64,000 bases of DNA from Chitinophaga rhizosphaerae (GCF_003958645.1 NZ_RXLO01000005.1:248001-312000), one strand, 5' to 3'; numbered from the stretch's first letter, positions 43,661 through 56,310 are shown. The notes: generated from the sequence alone by a model not told the origin. Made by a program: numbers and translations.

Positions 43661-44764
43661 ATGAAAAATTCTCTCTTTCTTTTGATCATATCGATGTGTT
43701 GTATGGCAACAAGTTGCAGTATGCGAAAAACGGAAACCGGCCGGGCGGCGTATCATTGGGATACGCTGCCGGCCATCCCCGGCGAAAAAGGTTTCGCGGG
43801 GTCATTTGCCGGTGTCTCGAACGGTGCGTTGCTGGTGGCGGGAGGAAGTAATTTCCCCGGCAGCGGTACGCCCTGGAACGGCGGCGTCAAAACCTGGTAC
43901 GATAAAGTGTTTGTCCTGGAAGATGCGAAAGGCCGCTGGAAAGAGGCCGGAACCCTGCCGAGGCCCCTGGGCTATGGCGTTTCCATCACTACAGGCGACG
44001 GCCTGCTTTGCATCGGCGGCAGCAATGCGGAAGGGCATTATGCGGATGTGTTCCTCCTCCGATGGAAGAACGGTGCGCTGGAAACAATCCCTTTTCCACC
44101 GTTGCCCTTTCCATTGGCCAATTCCTGCGGCGCGATGGCGGGCAAAAAAATATACGTGGCCGGTGGGCTCCGCTCTCCCGGCAGTCTGAACGCCGCCGGT
44201 GATTTCTACCTGCTCGATCTTTCCGCATCGCCGGAAAAACTGCACTGGCAGGAATTGCCCACATGGCCCGGCATGCCGCGGATGCTGGCCGTGGCCGGCG
44301 TTTCGGGGGAATCGTTCTTTGTTTTCAGCGGAGCGGGCCTCCAGAACGGTGCACGCAGTTACCTCACCGACGCCTGGCGATACGATCCCGCAAAAGGCTG
44401 GAAAGCCTGTGCGCCCATGCCCGCGCCAACGGTAGCCGCACCCACACCCGCAGCTACAGATGAATACGGTACGATCCGCATTTTCGGGGGAGACAATGGC
44501 GCCGACGCGGCCAATGCCGCCACGCTCCGCGAACGGCATCCCGGGTTTTCGGATTCCATCCATGCCTACGACCCTGTGCAGGATGCCTGGTCGATCAGTG
44601 GCCGAATCCCCACCGATCAATTGCCGGACGCCGCGGCAAATCCGAACAGCAGTCTCTGGGCGCCCGTGACCACACCGCTCACGCGCTGGAACGGCCTGCT
44701 GGTGATGCCCGGCGGCGAAGTACGCCCGGGAACGCGCACGCCCCGCGTTCGCACGGCGGAGTGA
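43661..44764 (+). CDS. nanM: NanM-like N-acetylneuraminate mutarotase (Kelch-type beta-propeller)
   Basis: A 367-residue lipoprotein with a signal peptide ending at Cys19 (MCCMATSCSMRK). It is a Kelch-repeat beta-propeller: LLVAGGSNFPG, GLLCIGGSNAEG, IYVAGGLRSPG, RIFGGDNGAD and LLVMPGGEVRPG blades mark it as a NanM/cyclically permuted mutarotase. It converts alpha- to beta-N-acetylneuraminate after release by the sialidases, which speeds uptake. Placement between sialidases, lyase and transporter supports this. It is 3 nt downstream of the PKD-LamG gene. Confidence 0.85.
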   Translation: MKNSLFLLIISMCCMATSCSMRKTETGRAAYHWDTLPAIPGEKGFAGSFAGVSNGALLVAGGSNFPGSGTPWNGGVKTWYDKVFVLEDAKGRWKEAGTLPRPLGYGVSITTGDGLLCIGGSNAEGHYADVFLLRWKNGALETIPFPPLPFPLANSCGAMAGKKIYVAGGLRSPGSLNAAGDFYLLDLSASPEKLHWQELPTWPGMPRMLAVAGVSGESFFVFSGAGLQNGARSYLTDAWRYDPAKGWKACAPMPAPTVAAPTPAATDEYGTIRIFGGDNGADAANAATLRERHPGFSDSIHAYDPVQDAWSISGRIPTDQLPDAAANPNSSLWAPVTTPLTRWNGLLVMPGGEVRPGTRTPRVRTAE

Positions 44765-44803
44765 TAATATTTGACTAGTTTTAAATAATCCACGGACCCA
44801 GGA

Positions 44804-46057
44804 ATGATGAAAAACGCAAGATATTACCCATGGCTCGTTGTGGCGCTCCTCTGGCTGGTGGCGCTGCTCAATTACCTCGACCGGCAGATGCTGTCTACCA
44901 TGCGCCCGGCCATCCAGATAGATATTCACGAGCTGGAAAGCGCTACCAACTTCGGAAGGCTCATGGCCGTTTTTCTGTGGATTTACGGGTTGATGTCGCC
45001 CCTGTCAGGCCTCGCGGCCGACCGCTTCAACCGCAAATGGCTCATTACCGGAAGTCTTTTCGTCTGGTCTGCCGTAACGCTGCTCATGGGCTATGCCGGC
45101 GATTTCTGGCAGCTCTACGCCTTGCGGGCGGTGATGGGCGTGAGCGAAGCGCTTTACATTCCCGCGGCGCTGTCCATGATCGCGGATTACCATACCGGGA
45201 AAACGAGATCGCTGGCCGTAGGTATTCATATGACGGGCCTGTACATGGGCCAGGCGCTCGGCGGCTTCGGCGCCACCATCGCCGCGGTGGCTTCCTGGCA
45301 GGCCACTTTCCACTGGTTCGGGCTCATCGGCATCGCGTATGCCATTGTACTGATGGCTTTCCTTCGTGAAAAAAGGCCCGAAATGCAAACCACTCCCATT
45401 TCCGGACAACGGAACCCCCTTTTCGGCGGGCTGAAAGGTCTGCTGGGGCTGCTTCCGTTCTGGGTCATTTTCCTGTATTTTTCCATTCCCAGTATCCCCG
45501 GATGGGCCATAAAAAACTGGCTGCCGACGTTGTTTTCCGGTAGTTTGGGCGTGCCCATGAGCGAGGCCGGCCCGCTGGCTACCATTACCATCGCGGCTTC
45601 GTCGCTCATCGGTGTGGTGGCGGGCGGCATGCTGAGCGACCGCTGGGTGCAGCATAACCTCCGTGGCCGCGTGTATACCAGCGCCATCGGCCTTTCGCTC
45701 ACCATTCCCGCACTGTTGTTCCTGGGGCTGGGGAATTCGGTGTTCTTTCTTGTGGCAGCGGCGTTTTTCTTCGGTGCGGGTTTCGGGATGTTCGACGCCA
45801 ACAATATGCCCATTCTCTGCCAGTTCGTAAGCCCGCGTAACCGCGCCACGGCGTACGGGATCATGAACATGGGCGGCGTATTCTCCGGCGCGCTGATCAC
45901 GGGCTGGCTGGGCCGGTCTACCGACGCGGGAAACCTCGGGCGCGATTTCGCCCTCATGTCTGTCATCATCCTCGCCGCGGTGATCTTGCTGCTGGTGACC
46001 CTCAAACCCAAATCCAGGGATTTCCAGGATGAACCGGCAAACGCTTCAAATCCGTAA
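44804..46057 (+). CDS. MFS transporter, probable sialic-acid permease
   Basis: A 417-residue inner-membrane protein with about 12 hydrophobic helices. The MFS signature ADRFNRKW lies between helices 2 and 3. The start LVALLNYLDRQMLSTMRPAI is typical of the anion:cation symporter (ACS) and related branches. A long loop near the middle (about 187-205) links the halves. At the end of the sialic-acid operon it most likely imports free N-acetylneuraminate, a NanT-like role by context rather than by sequence. A 39-nt gap from NanM is the largest within the operon. Confidence 0.85.
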   Translation: MMKNARYYPWLVVALLWLVALLNYLDRQMLSTMRPAIQIDIHELESATNFGRLMAVFLWIYGLMSPLSGLAADRFNRKWLITGSLFVWSAVTLLMGYAGDFWQLYALRAVMGVSEALYIPAALSMIADYHTGKTRSLAVGIHMTGLYMGQALGGFGATIAAVASWQATFHWFGLIGIAYAIVLMAFLREKRPEMQTTPISGQRNPLFGGLKGLLGLLPFWVIFLYFSIPSIPGWAIKNWLPTLFSGSLGVPMSEAGPLATITIAASSLIGVVAGGMLSDRWVQHNLRGRVYTSAIGLSLTIPALLFLGLGNSVFFLVAAAFFFGAGFGMFDANNMPILCQFVSPRNRATAYGIMNMGGVFSGALITGWLGRSTDAGNLGRDFALMSVIILAAVILLLVTLKPKSRDFQDEPANASNP

Positions 46058-46080
46058 TTTTGCCGTTCAATCAACGGAAA

Positions 46081-46695
46081 ATGGATAGATCGCAAAAGCA
46101 ATCGCACTGGGAAAAGGTATATCGCGAGAAAGGCCCGCAAGATGTGAGCTGGACGCAGGATAAACCCGAACTTTCGCTGGACCTGATCCGGCAGACGGGC
46201 CTCGGGAAAGACGCCGCCATCATCGATATCGGCGGGGGCGACAGCCGGCTGGCCGACGGGTTGCTGGACGAAGGCTATACCAACATCACGGTACTCGATA
46301 TTTCCGAAGCGGCGCTGGAAAAGGCGAAAGCGCGGCTGGGGGAGAAGGGCGCCGGCGTGAAATGGATCGTCAGCGATATAGACGCCTTCGAAGGCGGAAC
46401 GTACGATATCTGGCACGACAGGGCCGCGTTCCACTTCCTTACCACGCCTGAACAGATATCCCGCTACGTGGAAACGGCCGGTCGCTCGGTGACGGGCGCG
46501 CTCATCATCGGCACTTTCTCCGAATCCGGCCCCGAAAAATGCAGCGGGCTGCCGGTGACGCGCTATTCCGAAGCAAAAATGACGGAAACCTTCGCGCCGC
46601 ATTTCCGTAAAAACGAATGCCTGACGCACGTACACACCACACCTTTCGGCACCACGCAGGATTTCAGATTTTGTATCTTCACGAAAACAGCCTGA
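46081..46695 (+). CDS. Class I SAM-dependent methyltransferase
   Basis: A 204-residue methyltransferase with motif I IIDIGGGDSRLADGLL, motif II VLDIS and a later WHDRAAFHFLTTPEQ motif, consistent with the thiopurine/TehB-type class. The small size and HFLTT motif resemble proteins that methylate small inorganic or organic thiols. It is 23 nt after the transporter and may be in the same transcript, but has no clear link to sialic acid. The ATG at 46081 is preferred over the TTG-type upstream start because the MDRSQKQSHWEKVYREK opening is typical. Confidence 0.8.
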   Translation: MDRSQKQSHWEKVYREKGPQDVSWTQDKPELSLDLIRQTGLGKDAAIIDIGGGDSRLADGLLDEGYTNITVLDISEAALEKAKARLGEKGAGVKWIVSDIDAFEGGTYDIWHDRAAFHFLTTPEQISRYVETAGRSVTGALIIGTFSESGPEKCSGLPVTRYSEAKMTETFAPHFRKNECLTHVHTTPFGTTQDFRFCIFTKTA

Positions 46696-46743
46696 GCAAC
46701 CTTTGCCGGCAGATTTTGTTAATATTGATAAAATCGATTGATA

Positions 46744-47184
46744 ATGAAGTCATTACTGCTGATGTTGGTGTTATGCATTTCCGGAAGCGCCTTTGCGCAG
46801 GACGTCCGGGTGCAGCAATCCATTCCCCCGGTTGTGGAGAAAAATTTCAGGAAGAAATTCCCCGCCGCCAAGGATGTGGAGTGGCATCGCCAGGGCGACC
46901 GGGTGCTGGCGGATTTCGACGTGAACCGGGTGGACCATAAAGCCCTGTACGAGGCCAAAGGCAAGCTGCTGGCCTGGAAGTACGACGTCCGGTCCGGGGC
47001 GCTCCCGGCGCCGGTGACGCGCGCCATCCGTACCCGGTACAAGGGCTTTAAGGTCGATGATGCTGAAATGATCACCCGGGGCAAGGAAATTTTCTACCAG
47101 GTGGAGCTCGACGGGCAGCCGGACGATCTTAAAGTTGTTTTCGATAAGGAAGGAAAGGTGATCGAGAACGCGGATTGGTGGTGA
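46744..47184 (+). CDS. Secreted PepSY-like domain protein
   Basis: A 146-residue exported protein with a signal peptide (LLLMLVLCISGSAFAQ). The mature part has two short repeats, NFRKKFPAAKDVEWHRQGDR and RYKGFKVDDAEMITRGKEIF, with the alternating pattern of PepSY-like (DUF2874-type) domains of Bacteroidota. It may act as a periplasmic inhibitor or sensor protein; no partner is evident. It starts 48 nt after the methyltransferase gene. Confidence 0.75.
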   Translation: MKSLLLMLVLCISGSAFAQDVRVQQSIPPVVEKNFRKKFPAAKDVEWHRQGDRVLADFDVNRVDHKALYEAKGKLLAWKYDVRSGALPAPVTRAIRTRYKGFKVDDAEMITRGKEIFYQVELDGQPDDLKVVFDKEGKVIENADWW

Positions 47185-47205
47185 TAATTTTCTATTTTAA
47201 CCCGC

Positions 47206-48009
47206 ATGAAACACCTGTTATCCTTCCTGTTCCTGTTGCTGGCCTTCACCGCTTCCGCACAGGATACCCTTTCATATCAACGCAAAGACAATATTCCTTA
47301 CCGCACCGGTGAGCAGGACGCATACATGCGGGAACGCTGCGTGCTGGATGTCTATTATCCTTCCCGCCCGGCGAAACTCCCGGTGATCGTTTGGTTTCAT
47401 GGCGGAGGGATCACGGGCGGCAATAAATTCATTCCGAAAGAACTGATGCAGCAGGGTGTTGTGGTGATGGCGGTGAACTATCGCCTGAGCCCGAAGGTAA
47501 GTTGCCCGGCATATATCGAAGACGCCGCGGCCGCGGTGGCCTTCGCTTTCCGGCATGCGGCGGAATATGGTGGCGATCCGGCGCGGATTTACGTGGCGGG
47601 GCATTCGGCCGGGGGGTACCTCACGGCCATGATCGGGCTGGACAAACAATGGCTCGCCCGTTACAACATCGACGCCAACCGCATCGCGGCGCTGTTCCCC
47701 TTCAGCTCGCAGGCCATTACGCATTTTACCGTGAGGAATGAACGGAAAATCCCCGAGCTGACGCCCATCATCGATGCATTCGCACCGCTTTACCACGTTC
47801 GTGCAGACGCGCCGCCGCTTTTCCTCTACACCGGCGACCGTGAAAAGGAAATGATGGGCCGCTACGAAGAAAACGCATACTGGGCGCGGATGATGCAGCT
47901 CGCCGGCCACAAAAACACCCATCTCTACGAATTCGACGGCTATGATCACGGCAATATGCCCGGGCCTGCGTACCCATTGATGTTGCAGGAAATCAGGAAA
48001 CGGAAGTGA
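47206..48009 (+). CDS. Secreted alpha/beta hydrolase (esterase/lipase-like)
   Basis: A 267-residue exported alpha/beta-hydrolase. After the signal peptide (FLLLAFTASAQ) it has the oxyanion-region motif VIVWFHGGGITGGNKF (HGGG), the nucleophile elbow AGHSAGGYLT (GxSxG, Ser144 or near), and the catalytic His in the C-terminal DGYDHGNM. This pattern belongs to the hormone-sensitive-lipase/BD-FAE-like group of esterases. Its substrate could be an acetylated or feruloylated glycan; a role in removing O-acetyl groups from sialic acid is possible but only inferred. It lies 21 nt after the PepSY-like gene. Confidence 0.8.
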   Translation: MKHLLSFLFLLLAFTASAQDTLSYQRKDNIPYRTGEQDAYMRERCVLDVYYPSRPAKLPVIVWFHGGGITGGNKFIPKELMQQGVVVMAVNYRLSPKVSCPAYIEDAAAAVAFAFRHAAEYGGDPARIYVAGHSAGGYLTAMIGLDKQWLARYNIDANRIAALFPFSSQAITHFTVRNERKIPELTPIIDAFAPLYHVRADAPPLFLYTGDREKEMMGRYEENAYWARMMQLAGHKNTHLYEFDGYDHGNMPGPAYPLMLQEIRKRK

Positions 48010-48196
48010 TAATGCGCTGATCGGTTTTCAGGCATTCGATCAGGATAGAAAAATGTAAGGGGATGGAAAATTCGTAACGATCGCAATGACTTTTTAAAGT
48101 TACAGGCTTGCGTCAAGCTGATTCCATAGTCAGAAACTTTCCATGGTCGACGTTATTGGAAATGGATTCGATTGGAATTTCACACCATCCCCAAAC

Positions 48197-48230
48197 AAAA
48201 ACATCCGGTCAAAACTGACCGGATGTTTTT
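48197..48230. terminator. Bidirectional intrinsic terminator
   Basis: A 14-bp stem (AAAAACATCCGGTC / GACCGGATGTTTTT, loop AAAACT) lies between the convergent esterase and permease genes. The DNA from 48010 to 48196 holds no gene that I can see. Confidence 0.9.
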
Positions 48231-48278
48231 ATAATATCTATGTGATAAAAGAACGTATCCAATGCTGGTGTTTTTTCA

Positions 48279-50690
48279 TCATTCCGTCCGCAAACTCTTT
48301 ACAGGATTGGCATTCGCCGCGCGGAACGTTTGTATGAAAATCAATACCGCCGTCACGCCGGCGAGCAACACGAACGCCGTAACGAAAGGCAATGGCGTGA
48401 TGTGGATGCGGTAAGTATAGTCGTTCAGCCAGTGCTGCATGATGAAATACGCGATGGGAAAGGCGACCAGCATCGCCACGGCGATCACTTTCATGAATTC
48501 TTTCACGAACAGCCCGATGATCCCGGGGATGGACGCCCCCAGCACTTTGCGCACACCGATCTCTTTCGTTCGCTTTTGAATACTGAACGAAATCATACCC
48601 GTCACACCCAGCAAGACGATCACCAAAGCCAGTCCCGTGGCTGCATACGCGGCGTATTTCAGCCGGAGCTCCGTGTCGTACATCCGCGTGAGCATATCGT
48701 CGGTGAATTTGTATTCGAAAGGCGCGCCGGGCATCAGTTCCTCCCACTTCGCCCGAACAGCTTGTATCTGCGTGGCGATCCCGTTGCCGGGCGCGAGCTT
48801 CAGCGACATATACCGGTAAATGTTCGTGGCGGAAGGATGAATGAAAACGATCGGTTGTACCGCCTGCTGCATCGACGAAAAATGAAAATCCTTCACCACG
48901 CCGCCCACCGTCAGCACGGCGCTGAAACCCGCCACCCGGATCTGCTGGCCCAGGGCGTCTTGCGGGGCCTCCCAGCCGAACAGGCGCGCCAGCGATTCGT
49001 TGATGACGATCGTTCCTGCAGGGAATTGCTGTCCTGCTTCGGAAAAGAATTTGCCCGCCGCCATGGTCATGCCGTAGGTTTGCGCGAAATATTCGTCGGT
49101 ATATAATTGCAGCGTGGTCACCGCGTTCGCGGAATCCCTCCCCGCACCATACACATTGATGCTGCCGCCATTGTTGCCGTCGGGGATTTCGAAAGACAAG
49201 GCCGCCGATTGCACTTCCGGCAACTGCGCCATCTGACCGCGGAAGTTCTGCATCCGGGCGAGGCCTTCGGGCGTCCAGTCGCGGGGAAGCGGGAGCGAAA
49301 CGAGCCGGGTTTTATCGTAACCCAGCTGATCGCTGAAGAACAGTTGCACCTGCCGGCTGATGATAAACGCGGCCACCAGCACCACCGCCGCCGTGAGATA
49401 TTGAAACCCGACGAGCGATTTGCGGAGGTTCACTTTTTCGTGCGTGGCTTTCAGCTTGCCTTTCAGGGCATCCGTGGCCCGGAAGCCCGATAGTACGAAT
49501 GCAGGGTACAATCCCGCCGCGAGCCCCGTGAGCACGATGAGCGCCAGCGGGAAGGCGATGAAATAGGCGGGGAAGTCGCCCAGGCCGGGTAACTCCTTGC
49601 CCAGCAATTGTCCGCAAGGCACTTTCAGCGCGAAATACAATCCCGCGCCGACCATAGCCGCCGCAACCACGAGCATGGCCGATTCCAGCATGAACTGCCA
49701 GATAAGCTGCTTCCGCCGTCCGCCCAACGCTTTCCGAACGCCGATCTCTTTTAAGCGCGACGAAGCCCTGCTCACAGAAAGGTTCACGAAATTGACGATC
49801 GCCATCAGCAGGATGAACAGCGCGATGCCGGAAAGCGTATAGAGCATGCGGCGCACGAGCCCGTTGCCGCTGTTGACGTAATAATCGGTCAGGGGAACGG
49901 CTTCCACACGGAGATTGGCCACCACGGCGGCGTCTGTATGTGTTTTCAGCAGTGCGGCAAGCGGTTGCTCCAGGTCGGCGGCGGTTACGCCTTCGCGGAG
50001 CTCCACGAGGCCCACGATGAAGGGGCTCGTCCAGTTATTTATTTCGCGGCCGAAAAACGTGATGGCGGAAGATGGGAGGTAAATGCCGTTTTGGTTACGG
50101 GAATCGAGGTGGGTGACGGTGTTCAGCGCCGGGGTTTCGATCACGGCATCAATAGTGAAAGGCAGCCGCTTTCCCCCAAAATTGGAAATCTCGATCGTGC
50201 TGCCCGCCACATCCGTTTTCCCGAAAAATTTCCGGGCGATGTCTGCGTTGATCACCACGGAATTGGGCGCCTGCAAAGCGTGCGCAACATCGCCCGAAAG
50301 CACTTTGAACCCGTACATTTTCAGGAACGAGCTGTCGCCGATCTGCAAACCTTCACGGAAAGCCTTTTCACCGACGTTCACCTGCCCCGTCACCCCATCC
50401 CAACGGTAAAAATTTTCCACCAGCCCGGGGTATTCCTCTTTCAATGCCACGGGCAAATTCCCGAAGGTAGCCAGTTCGAACCCGAAATTGGGATCTTTCC
50501 ATTTGCTGAGAAGGATGTGCTGGCGGGAAGCGTGCTTCAATCCCCGGTTTACCTGCAATTCGCTCCAGACATATGCCAGTACGAGCATGGCGAACGTGAT
50601 GCCCGTTGCCAGGCCGGCGATGTTGAGTATGGAATGGAACCGGTATTTGACCAGGTTCCTGCGTGCTATCTTAATGTAGTTAACGAGCAT
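48279..50690 (-). CDS. ABC transporter permease, FtsX/MacB-type (second)
   Basis: An 803-residue membrane protein with two MacB periplasmic-core/FtsX units. The start IARRNLVKYRFHSILNIAGL is the usual beginning in Bacteroidota, followed by a first membrane helix, a large periplasmic domain, and an FtsX core with SRLKEIGVRKALGGRRKQLIWQ. A second unit follows with its own KRTKEIGVRKVLGASIPGIIG sequence, and it ends NPVKSLRTE. It probably exports peptides or small molecules or extracts lipoproteins, together with an ATPase not encoded in this window. It is the second gene after its paralogue upstream (24 nt apart). Confidence 0.88.
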   Translation of the reverse strand: MLVNYIKIARRNLVKYRFHSILNIAGLATGITFAMLVLAYVWSELQVNRGLKHASRQHILLSKWKDPNFGFELATFGNLPVALKEEYPGLVENFYRWDGVTGQVNVGEKAFREGLQIGDSSFLKMYGFKVLSGDVAHALQAPNSVVINADIARKFFGKTDVAGSTIEISNFGGKRLPFTIDAVIETPALNTVTHLDSRNQNGIYLPSSAITFFGREINNWTSPFIVGLVELREGVTAADLEQPLAALLKTHTDAAVVANLRVEAVPLTDYYVNSGNGLVRRMLYTLSGIALFILLMAIVNFVNLSVSRASSRLKEIGVRKALGGRRKQLIWQFMLESAMLVVAAAMVGAGLYFALKVPCGQLLGKELPGLGDFPAYFIAFPLALIVLTGLAAGLYPAFVLSGFRATDALKGKLKATHEKVNLRKSLVGFQYLTAAVVLVAAFIISRQVQLFFSDQLGYDKTRLVSLPLPRDWTPEGLARMQNFRGQMAQLPEVQSAALSFEIPDGNNGGSINVYGAGRDSANAVTTLQLYTDEYFAQTYGMTMAAGKFFSEAGQQFPAGTIVINESLARLFGWEAPQDALGQQIRVAGFSAVLTVGGVVKDFHFSSMQQAVQPIVFIHPSATNIYRYMSLKLAPGNGIATQIQAVRAKWEELMPGAPFEYKFTDDMLTRMYDTELRLKYAAYAATGLALVIVLLGVTGMISFSIQKRTKEIGVRKVLGASIPGIIGLFVKEFMKVIAVAMLVAFPIAYFIMQHWLNDYTYRIHITPLPFVTAFVLLAGVTAVLIFIQTFRAANANPVKSLRTE

Positions 50691-50714
50691 GTGGATAGTT
50701 GTGGGATGGAATAT

Positions 50715-53108
50715 TTATTCTGAGCGCAGACTGTTGACGGGATTGGCAGCCAGGCCTTTGAGCGCCTGCAATCCCACGGTCACCATCGTCAGCACGATCA
50801 GGATACCTCCGGCCGCGGCGAAAAGCAGCCAGCTCACGGGCGTCCGGTAACTGAAATCTTTCAGCCAGGATTCTGCCGCCCACCAGGCCAGCGGAAGCCC
50901 TACGCAAATGGCGACGAGCGACAGCCGCACGAATCCGCCCGACAGCATCAGCAAAATGCTGCCTGCCGAAGCGCCCAGTACCTTCCTGATCCCGATTTCC
51001 TTGAACCGCTGGCGAACGGTGTAGGCCGACAGCCCGAAAAGCCCCAGGCAGGCGAGCACCACGGCCACGAGGGCAAACACGTCCATACTCTTTCCCAGCC
51101 TGATCTCGGTGTCGTAGAGATGGTTGAAGTCATGGTCCATGAAAGTATATTCGAACGGCCGGTGCGGCACCATTTTGTTCCAGACATTTTCGATGCCGGA
51201 CAGGCTGCGCTGCATATCGCGCCCATCCAGTTTAACGATGATCCGCCTTGTCCATTCCGGCGGTAGCAGCACGAAAGGCGCTATGGCGTGGCGGAGCGAT
51301 TCATAGTGGAAGTCGGCGACTACGCCTTTTACATATCCGGGGCGGGACTCGTCGAGCCAGAACCTTTGTCCGACGGCCTGCTCGGGCGTCCAGCCCAGTT
51401 GCCGCGCGGCGGATTCGTTGATGACGAACCGGAACCGGTTTTCGATGGCCGTGTCTTCCGCATTCCTGACGTCCTGGGCGGTAAACGATTCACCGGCTAC
51501 GAGCCGCATGCCCGATGCGCGGATATAATCCTCGTCTACCGGGTTGGCGGTCACGTTCATCTGCTGGCCAACCGGCATCTGCGCGGAACGCATGTTGTAG
51601 CCGCCGCCGCCTTCGATGGGCGTGCGTACGCAGCGGGAAACTTCCAGTACGCCCGGACTGTTTTTCAGCGATTGTTTCAGCGCGTCGAACTGCGGTTGCA
51701 TTTTCGAATCTAGCGGGAGCACGAGCACATGGTCGCGGTCGTACCCGAGTTTCTTTTCCTGGATGAATTTCAGTTGCTGGCGAACGATGAAGGTGCAGGC
51801 GATGAGGAATACCGATATGGCGAACTGGAAAGTGATGAGCGATTTACGAACCAGCTGGCCGGAGTTCGTGCGTTGGAACGCGCCCTTGAGCACTTTTACG
51901 GGTTGGTAGCCCGTGAGGATGAGCGCGGGATAGCTGCCGGCGGCCAGGCTCACGATGAGGGCTACGCCCAGTGATGCGGCGATGAACGGGGCGGAAAGGA
52001 GAGACGTGAGGGAAAGGGTTTTGCCGGTGAGGGTGTTAAAGCCCGGGAGCAGCAGGGCGGCGAGAAGTACCGAAACGCCTACCGCCACGGCACACAGCAG
52101 GGCGGATTCGGTCATGAATTGCCCGAAAAGCTGGTGCTGTCCGGCGCCCATCACTTTACGTACGCCCACCTCACGGGCCCTTTCCATACTGCGGGCGGTG
52201 CTGAGGTTGATGTAGGTGAAACAGGCGATGAGCAGGATGAGCAGGGCCACGGCGCCCATAATGTATACCGCCATCATGCTGCCGTTCGGCTCGAAGGCGG
52301 CAAATTCGGAATGGAGGTGTATGGACCGGAAAGGTTCCAGTTCGAGGCGGATGGTTGCGTCGAACCGCTCCGATTCCTTTTTCATGAAAGGATCGATCTT
52401 GGCCTGCATCGGCGCCAGGGAATGCGCGTCTTTCAGCAGCACATATGTATTGTAATTGGCGTTCCAGTAAGTGTTTATGCTTTCGGGGGAAATGTTCATG
52501 GAGGAGAACGACGCCAGGAAATCGTACCGGACCTGCGTGTTGGAAGGGCAATCGGCCGTGATGCCGGTCACCTCGAATGGTTGCGCCTTCGCGCCGATGA
52601 GCATCGTCTGGCCGATGACGTTCGTGTTCCCGAAGTACCTTCTGGCGGCCGATTCGGTCAGCACCACTTTATACGGCCCGGCGAGCGCGGTTTGCGGGTT
52701 GCCCTGCAGCAGGGGGAAAGTGAATATCCGGAAGAAGGTGGAATCTGCGAAGATGAATTGCGGCTCGTTCAGCACTTTGTCGCCCTTTCGGACGATCTGG
52801 TCGAATTTGGCCATTCTGACCGTGGTTTCCACTTCGGGGAAGTTTTGCTGGAGCACCGGCGCCACGCGCACGCTCGTGTAATCGCCTTTCGTTGGCTTGC
52901 CCTCCGTCCCGAATTGGTACTCCATGAGCACCCGCGCAATGCGGTCCCCTTTCTGCTGGAAATCCTCGTACCGCAGCTCGTGCTGCAGATACAGCGCAAT
53001 CAGCATGCAACAGGTAAAACCGATGCTTAACCCGGCCAGGTTGATGACCGCGATGCTTTTATGCCTGAGCAGGTTCCTCCAGGCCGTCCGAAAGTAATTC
53101 TTGAGCAT
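50715..53108 (-). CDS. ABC transporter permease, FtsX/MacB-type (first)
   Basis: A 797-residue paralogue of the next gene: MLKNYFRTAWRNLLRHKSIAVINLAG opening, a first FtsX unit with RAREVGVRKVMGAGQHQLFG, a second with QRFKEIGIRKVLGASAGSILL, and an ending NPVNSLRSE. The start at 53108 was chosen because the preceding 36 codons lack membrane or conserved features. No ABC ATPase lies next to the pair, so it must be supplied elsewhere. Upstream, 370 nt separate it from the divergent dehydrogenase gene. Confidence 0.88.
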   Translation of the reverse strand: MLKNYFRTAWRNLLRHKSIAVINLAGLSIGFTCCMLIALYLQHELRYEDFQQKGDRIARVLMEYQFGTEGKPTKGDYTSVRVAPVLQQNFPEVETTVRMAKFDQIVRKGDKVLNEPQFIFADSTFFRIFTFPLLQGNPQTALAGPYKVVLTESAARRYFGNTNVIGQTMLIGAKAQPFEVTGITADCPSNTQVRYDFLASFSSMNISPESINTYWNANYNTYVLLKDAHSLAPMQAKIDPFMKKESERFDATIRLELEPFRSIHLHSEFAAFEPNGSMMAVYIMGAVALLILLIACFTYINLSTARSMERAREVGVRKVMGAGQHQLFGQFMTESALLCAVAVGVSVLLAALLLPGFNTLTGKTLSLTSLLSAPFIAASLGVALIVSLAAGSYPALILTGYQPVKVLKGAFQRTNSGQLVRKSLITFQFAISVFLIACTFIVRQQLKFIQEKKLGYDRDHVLVLPLDSKMQPQFDALKQSLKNSPGVLEVSRCVRTPIEGGGGYNMRSAQMPVGQQMNVTANPVDEDYIRASGMRLVAGESFTAQDVRNAEDTAIENRFRFVINESAARQLGWTPEQAVGQRFWLDESRPGYVKGVVADFHYESLRHAIAPFVLLPPEWTRRIIVKLDGRDMQRSLSGIENVWNKMVPHRPFEYTFMDHDFNHLYDTEIRLGKSMDVFALVAVVLACLGLFGLSAYTVRQRFKEIGIRKVLGASAGSILLMLSGGFVRLSLVAICVGLPLAWWAAESWLKDFSYRTPVSWLLFAAAGGILIVLTMVTVGLQALKGLAANPVNSLRSE

Positions 53109-53478
53109 GACGGGCAGGGCGCAAGCGGCATGCCAATCCGCCACATACAATACAGTCGGGCTTTTCGCGGAACGGCAATGGCGGCAGGTGTCCGGAATCG
53201 GACAATTGCCGTACACCGGCGGACATTCACCGGTTCATGGATGAGGCATCGAAATCCCCCATTTCTCCGCGAAAAAACGGGCAATGACCATTTTGTCGTT
53301 CGTGAAATGAAGCCCGCGGCGTAGGTAAACTGTCCGCTCAACGGCCAGTACGTCCGCCCGGCCGGGTTGAAGGAATTGCGGGTTAAAGGTTCCTTTGGTA
53401 CCGCGGGCATTGGCATTTTTGCGCCAAACCCGTACCTTGGGGTGTTATTATTTGAACCACGGAAACAAACCTGAAGGA
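53109..53478. other. Divergent intergenic region with a start-less open frame
   Basis: This 370-nt region should hold promoters for the permease pair and the dehydrogenase. On the minus strand from about 53435 to 53235 there is a frame with gene-like codons ending in RFFAEKWGISMPHP and a stop, but it has no start codon. It may be a gene remnant or chance. I could not place promoters with confidence. Confidence 0.35.
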
Positions 53479-56307
<2,829 letters not shown>

Positions 56308-56310
56308 TCC

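Noticed and set aside
42110..43756. Long minus-strand frame opposite the PKD-LamG gene
   Set aside because: Shadow of the PKD/LamG gene; the plus-strand protein has clear domains and a lipobox.
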